This document shows, one piece after another, positions 60,090-64,000 of a stretch of 64,000 nucleotides of DNA. This stretch comes from Xenorhabdus nematophila ATCC 19061 (GTDB taxonomy: Bacteria > Pseudomonadota > Gammaproteobacteria > Enterobacterales > Enterobacteriaceae): assembly GCF_000252955.1 (NCBI RefSeq), contig NC_014228.1:3201232-3265231 (forward strand), in the 5' to 3' direction. Positions within the stretch are counted from its first letter, which is position 1; every line of letters begins with the position of its first letter. A program made the position numbers and the translations under genes. Under the pieces are notes generated by a model, which saw only the letters and a list, made by a program, of their open reading frames with translations, was not told the origin of the DNA and did not search any database.

Positions 60090-60747
60090 TATTATGTCTT
60101 CCTGAATAAATGATTAAAGCCTGTCCGATTTTTTTATCTGTCCAATAGATTTCACTTTGCTGCTGAGTCAATAACAGGGCGCGAGCACACTATTTTAGCT
60201 GCGTTTTTAAGATGATTATCTCTTAATGTTCAGTTTTAATAGTGTTTTTATCGAGTGAAATTTAATCGCACAGGCAATTCTTTAGACTTTTATAGAAAAC
60301 TAAAGAATTAAAGAACAAGATTGACATTTTAAGTTCAAATATTAATCAAAGTATGCTCGCGCCCTGGAGTCAATAAAGCAACAATTTGAAAGGGAAAGGG
60401 GATACAGACGGAAACGATTAACATAAAGTGTAGGATAATAAATATTGTTATAGAAAAAGTCTATTTAATTCAAAACAAAGATATGTTTTTCATTCATTAT
60501 CTGAATGAATTATTAGCACTAACATTATTGATTTACAGGGAAATTATTGACTCAACACCCTGTTTAAAATATTCATCAGGAGATTATCAGAAGAATTTAT
60601 TTAAGTTCTGTTTATTCGATAAATAGAATAGCGGAAAGATCATCAAGCTCTTTCCGTCTATTAGAGATAGTATAATAAATTTCATTTAATAAATCATATT
60701 ATCCAACATTATCTTCAATATTCATTGTCTGATTATTCACTCACCGA
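60090..60747. other. Intergenic region between lipoprotein operon and ketosynthase gene
   Basis: About 650 AT-rich bases without a gene. One perfect 8-bp hairpin CGGAAAGA / TCTTTCCG (60632-60656) lies about 90 bases past the ketosynthase stop and may be its terminator. The promoter of the lipoprotein operon should be near 60090-60200. Confidence 0.5.
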
Positions 60748-61794
60748 TCAGAGCTTAAATGACATGACAGAAAAGACCATACCACCACTTCCTGCCCATC
60801 CCAGACAAAGTTTATCCCTTTCCACCTGGCCATTTTTCATCGCATCGGCTATACCAAACGGAATAGAGGCTGTAATAATATTCCCCGTTCTCTGACCAAT
60901 ATGATGAATTTTATCCGCCGCCTGAATCTCATGACCAAATTTGGTCCACATATTTGGCGCGCCAGTATGGATGAAAATTTTATGGAGATCTGAGCTATTC
61001 ACATTGTGTTTCTTGAATACCTTCGGTACTTCATACCCGGCATGTTCATGTAAAGCAGCACCGTAGGAATTAAACTGATATTTTCCTCCTAACGCAGAAA
61101 TCAGTTCAACATCACTCTCATTGCAAAACAAAGCCCAATCCGGCAGAGAAATATTGCATAAATCACATAAATCAGGACGACTGATATAGTCAAACCTAAA
61201 ATTATCAATGTTGTCATTACTTAATATGGTAACAGAGGCTGCTTCACCTATTGTGCAACTCGGGTATTTATAAGTTAATTCAGAGGATGAATTCAGAGAG
61301 AAATTTTTAGCAAATGGGCCATCCTCAGACATACCAAATTCCATATTAATAATTGCTGCATAACGTATCTCTCCGGCTTTCATTTTACTATTGATAACAT
61401 CCATTGCCGTTATCCAACCATTACAGGCATCAGCGATATCATAGTTACGGCAGCTTAAACCCAATGCTTTAGCCACAAAGGTGCTATTTGCCGGTTCAGT
61501 AAAACCCCGGGTCACATTAGGATAAATCAATAGATCAATTTCTGATTTATCGATATTTGCCTGCTCCAATGCCTGATTGAAGGCCATTTCCATCAGGTAC
61601 ATGGGTTTTTCATTCTCACCCAGCCAATAGCGACTTTCAATGCCAGTCTTATCCAATAATCTTTCAATCGTCTTTAAGGTTTTAGTTAAATCACCTTGAA
61701 AAATTTCTTTAGAGTTTTTTTCGACCAACTCAAGAATATCCTGATTAGTCACACATCTTGATGGCAATACTCCAGAAATTCCAATAATTCTCAT
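60748..61794 (-). CDS. Orphan beta-ketoacyl-ACP synthase III-like enzyme
   Basis: Thiolase-fold condensing enzyme, 348 residues. The catalytic triad of KAS III is present: Cys124 (DIADACNGW), His276 (IFIHTGAP) and Asn305 (GNIITASIP). His-to-Asn spacing is 29 residues, compared with 30 in E. coli FabH. The rest diverges from FabH, e.g. IHTGAPNMW where FabH has PHQAN, so it is probably a specialised starter or condensing enzyme of a secondary pathway. It stands alone: no ACP, ketoreductase, NRPS or PKS gene is nearby. Exact product unknown; AT-rich, consistent with horizontal gain. Confidence 0.8.
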   Translation of the reverse strand: MRIIGISGVLPSRCVTNQDILELVEKNSKEIFQGDLTKTLKTIERLLDKTGIESRYWLGENEKPMYLMEMAFNQALEQANIDKSEIDLLIYPNVTRGFTEPANSTFVAKALGLSCRNYDIADACNGWITAMDVINSKMKAGEIRYAAIINMEFGMSEDGPFAKNFSLNSSSELTYKYPSCTIGEAASVTILSNDNIDNFRFDYISRPDLCDLCNISLPDWALFCNESDVELISALGGKYQFNSYGAALHEHAGYEVPKVFKKHNVNSSDLHKIFIHTGAPNMWTKFGHEIQAADKIHHIGQRTGNIITASIPFGIADAMKNGQVERDKLCLGWAGSGGMVFSVMSFKL

Positions 61795-62179
61795 GAAAAC
61801 ATCCTCAGAATAAAAAAATATATTTATTTCATTAAGCCAAATAACCCATAAATAAATCTCAATCTATATGCTGAATAGATTTTAAATGACAAAAAGAAAA
61901 AATAATTAATTGAAAAATGTATAAAAAAAACTTCCACATGCCGTTATTTTATATTCAAATAGACTAGTATAATCTTTCTATAAAATATGTGTTTTATACT
62001 TCTATATTTTTAACATAAATTAACGCTTAACAAAACATAACCAATGATTTTTATATATTTGTAGCATAATAAAATTTAACAGTTAATTACGCTGTCTTTT
62101 ATCGGGATTATTGATTTTTTTACGACTAAAAAATTATATAAAATTAAAAATAAAAAAAGCTGTAACATAGTTAATCCGA
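61795..62179. other. AT-rich region before the IS1634 element
   Basis: About 385 very AT-rich bases between the ketosynthase gene start and the left end of the IS. The ketosynthase promoter must be here, reading leftwards. No ORF or structure was recognised. Confidence 0.5.
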
Positions 62180-63939
62180 CATTCCGCACCACTTTCAGGA
62201 ATAAAATGATTCATAGGGTTGCCCCAATATTTTCAGCAGTTCATTTTGATACATCTGTATTCCCGTCACCATACGGTGTTCCTGAAACTCGAAAGTACTA
62301 ATCCCTTCGAAGGTTAAAAACACCCAACGTGCCGTGGGAGATTGGGTGGGTTTACCTTTCATATCGGGATAGAACGGGGGATTTTGCTTCAGTCCGGTGC
62401 GGATCTTATGCTCCAGTGCGGCATAAACCATTAAACTGCATGTCATTATCATTAATAACGCTTCGATACGTTCTGGCTTTTTCAAATAAATCGCTGAGGT
62501 CAGAAACTCCGGACTTTTCAGGAAACGGAAACCCCGCTCGACTTTTTGTTGCGCTTTGTAATTAGCCAGCAGAGTTTCCATATTCAGCGCCTTATCGTCC
62601 ATTTCATTCGTCGCCAGAATAAACATACCGACTTTGAGGCAGGCATAAGCCACTTTCTCCAGATGGCTATAGACCGAGGCAGAAAGCTGATAATGCATAC
62701 TATCGGGTTGTTGGCCTTTAGCCGGGCGGCCTCGCCCCTTATACACCGCGATTTTTTGAACTTTGGGGGCCTCAATGCCGATAAACTGGCATTCTGCTTC
62801 GAAGTCACGCAATGCCTGCAAGGCATCTTCACCACAGGAAAACGACTTTTTGCTGAGTTTTTCGAACTGTTTCAGTTCTTTTTCCGTCGAAATCCGCGTA
62901 TTTTTCCTGAAAGTCTGATGTTCACGATGCATCGCTGCTTCACTGTTGACCAGTAACCAGCGCTGTGGAACGCCCCCGTAGCAAGATTCAATCCAATGAC
63001 CGGCATAACCTTCCGTAACCGGTTGTAACTGGTCGGTATTCACCGTCAGCAGGTGCTGCTTTGCCTCTTTAATGGTTAAGGGAACCCGGGTAATAAATTT
63101 TTGATTTTGTTGATAAAGTGAGGCGAGGGTCTCTTGGGTATAAAGCGCGGCATCGGCAATCAGGTAACGGCTGTTTTGGGCTGCTTTCAGGCAGCCAATG
63201 TGATGTTTCGTCGTCTCTGCAAACGCTTTGGTGTCGTGGGTGTTTCCGCTCATCGCCTGCATATATACGGGGATCCCCGCCTGATTTTCACAGATAAGTT
63301 GCAGCACAACCTGATTCAGGTCAGGACGGTGATCACCACTGTACCCCTTCACCAGAACGATGCGTTTTGTCTCGTCATCATCGGGGAGTTTGTACTCACC
63401 ATCCACGTGAAAACTCGTGATATCAAGGTGAATGGAATCGGGTTTTAAGGCTAATTTATCAATAACCGGCTCGGCGATAACCTGATAAATTTCAGAGACA
63501 CCGTGGTCAAACAAGGCATCCAGCGTGCGGCCGAGCACATCATCATTGAGGTGTTCAGCCATAATTCCCGCCCCAATCAGGCGTTCAACGGGTTTGTGCT
63601 TAAAAAAATCAGGGCACATATGGAGCGTTCGACTGTGGAAACCCAACCCATTGAGGATCATCGCTAAAAGAGCCTCGCCATGAGAAACCGTATGCTCTGC
63701 ATATTTAGGCAAAATGGCATCAATCATGCGGGGTAAACCGATCTCATGGCAAAAAGCGGCGACAAGGCCGAGGTGATCGAGACGTTTGATGGCAGGTTCA
63801 GAGAGAGACATGTTGGGCTTCCGGTAAATAGAAGTAATAGATCAAAATCGGAGATCGCTGTCAATCTGATTTGAGGCGTAAATCAACAACGCGTGCGGCA
63901 AATCACATGATTTTTAAATCAGGAATGAGGTGCGGAATG
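62180..63939 (-). mobile_element. IS1634-family insertion sequence
   Basis: About 1.76 kb bounded by terminal inverted repeats: CATTCCGCACCACTTTC at the left and, reversed, CATTCCGCACCTCATTC at the right (identical over the first 11 bases). A single transposase gene fills it. I see no matching target duplication in the flanks (ATCCGA left, ACGGTT right), so it may have arisen by recombination or the ends may be off by a few bases. Confidence 0.85.
62195..63811 (-). CDS. IS1634-family transposase
   Basis: DDE transposase of the IS4 superfamily, IS1634 group. 538 residues. Typical segments are IKRLDHLGLVAAFCHEIGL at the N-terminus, LHLDITSFH-like IHLDITSFHVDGEY with the first Asp, YSGDHRPDLNQVVLQL, the second Asp in RYLIADAALY and VERGFRFLKSPEF with the YREK-like Glu. 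No stop or frameshift, so it looks intact and possibly active. Confidence 0.92.
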   Translation of the reverse strand: MSLSEPAIKRLDHLGLVAAFCHEIGLPRMIDAILPKYAEHTVSHGEALLAMILNGLGFHSRTLHMCPDFFKHKPVERLIGAGIMAEHLNDDVLGRTLDALFDHGVSEIYQVIAEPVIDKLALKPDSIHLDITSFHVDGEYKLPDDDETKRIVLVKGYSGDHRPDLNQVVLQLICENQAGIPVYMQAMSGNTHDTKAFAETTKHHIGCLKAAQNSRYLIADAALYTQETLASLYQQNQKFITRVPLTIKEAKQHLLTVNTDQLQPVTEGYAGHWIESCYGGVPQRWLLVNSEAAMHREHQTFRKNTRISTEKELKQFEKLSKKSFSCGEDALQALRDFEAECQFIGIEAPKVQKIAVYKGRGRPAKGQQPDSMHYQLSASVYSHLEKVAYACLKVGMFILATNEMDDKALNMETLLANYKAQQKVERGFRFLKSPEFLTSAIYLKKPERIEALLMIMTCSLMVYAALEHKIRTGLKQNPPFYPDMKGKPTQSPTARWVFLTFEGISTFEFQEHRMVTGIQMYQNELLKILGQPYESFYS

Positions 63940-64000
63940 ACGGTTATATAAGACATTTATCACTTATCACTTTTATTTTTCAAATAACAGCCTGATTGAC
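63940..64000. other. Flank of the IS1634 element
   Basis: Sixty-one AT-rich bases to the window end. Nothing recognised. Confidence 0.4.

Overview
The window reads as a chromosomal segment of a gammaproteobacterium of the order Enterobacterales, most probably Xenorhabdus or its sister genus Photorhabdus. The core gene order (recO-pdxJ-acpS-yfhL, tadA-mltF, purL-glmY-glrK-glrG-glrR, nadE-glnB, hmp-glyA, hcaT-suhB-trmJ, iscRSUA-hscBA-fdx-iscX-pepB-sseB, yfhM-pbpC-ndk-rlmN-pilW-rodZ-ispG-hisS-yfgM-bamB-der) follows the E. coli 57-min region, and the proteins are close to their E. coli counterparts. The moderate to low GC, the glutaminase-containing NadE, the retained pilW, protealysin-like proteases and several IS families point to the Xenorhabdus/Photorhabdus group. 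The genus is inferred from these features, not from a database match.

Positions 1-48870 are almost entirely housekeeping backbone. It includes pyridoxal phosphate and CoA-carrier maturation (pdxJ, acpS), purine synthesis (purL, with a PurR box), cell-wall sensing (GlmY sRNA and the GlrK/GlrR two-component system, with three GlrR sites, an IHF site and a sigma-54 promoter), NAD and nitrogen control (nadE, glnB), NO defence (hmp, with an NsrR operator), C1 metabolism (glyA, with a PurR box), the complete Isc Fe-S assembly operon behind an IscR site, envelope defence (yfhM-pbpC), the isoprenoid and tRNA charging genes ispG-hisS, and envelope assembly/ribosome assembly (yfgM, bamB, der). One small accessory insertion lies between yfhL and tadA (about 1566-3400). 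It holds an unknown 100-aa gene, an IS701-type transposase relic and an alkA-like glycosylase fused in frame to that relic.

Downstream of der (48871-64000) the window becomes an AT-rich accessory island. It carries three related genes of the protealysin (M4 metalloprotease) type, two complete and one reduced to the propeptide. It then has hemF, an IS110-family element abutting a decayed IS630 element, a truncated cysteine-hydrolase gene, about 1 kb of AT-rich DNA without genes, a MATE efflux pump, a three-lipoprotein operon (CsgG-like/DUF4810/DUF799), an orphan KAS III-like ketosynthase and an apparently intact IS1634-family element with matching terminal inverted repeats.

The signals least explained by standard annotation are these: the propeptide-only protealysin paralogue; short tandem duplications (14-19 bp) in at least six intergenic gaps of the backbone; a perfect hairpin between iscU and iscA; a 16-bp perfect inverted repeat before rodZ; a possible bridge-RNA leader in the IS110 element; and a 43-codon repeat-derived reading frame overlapping the der start codon.
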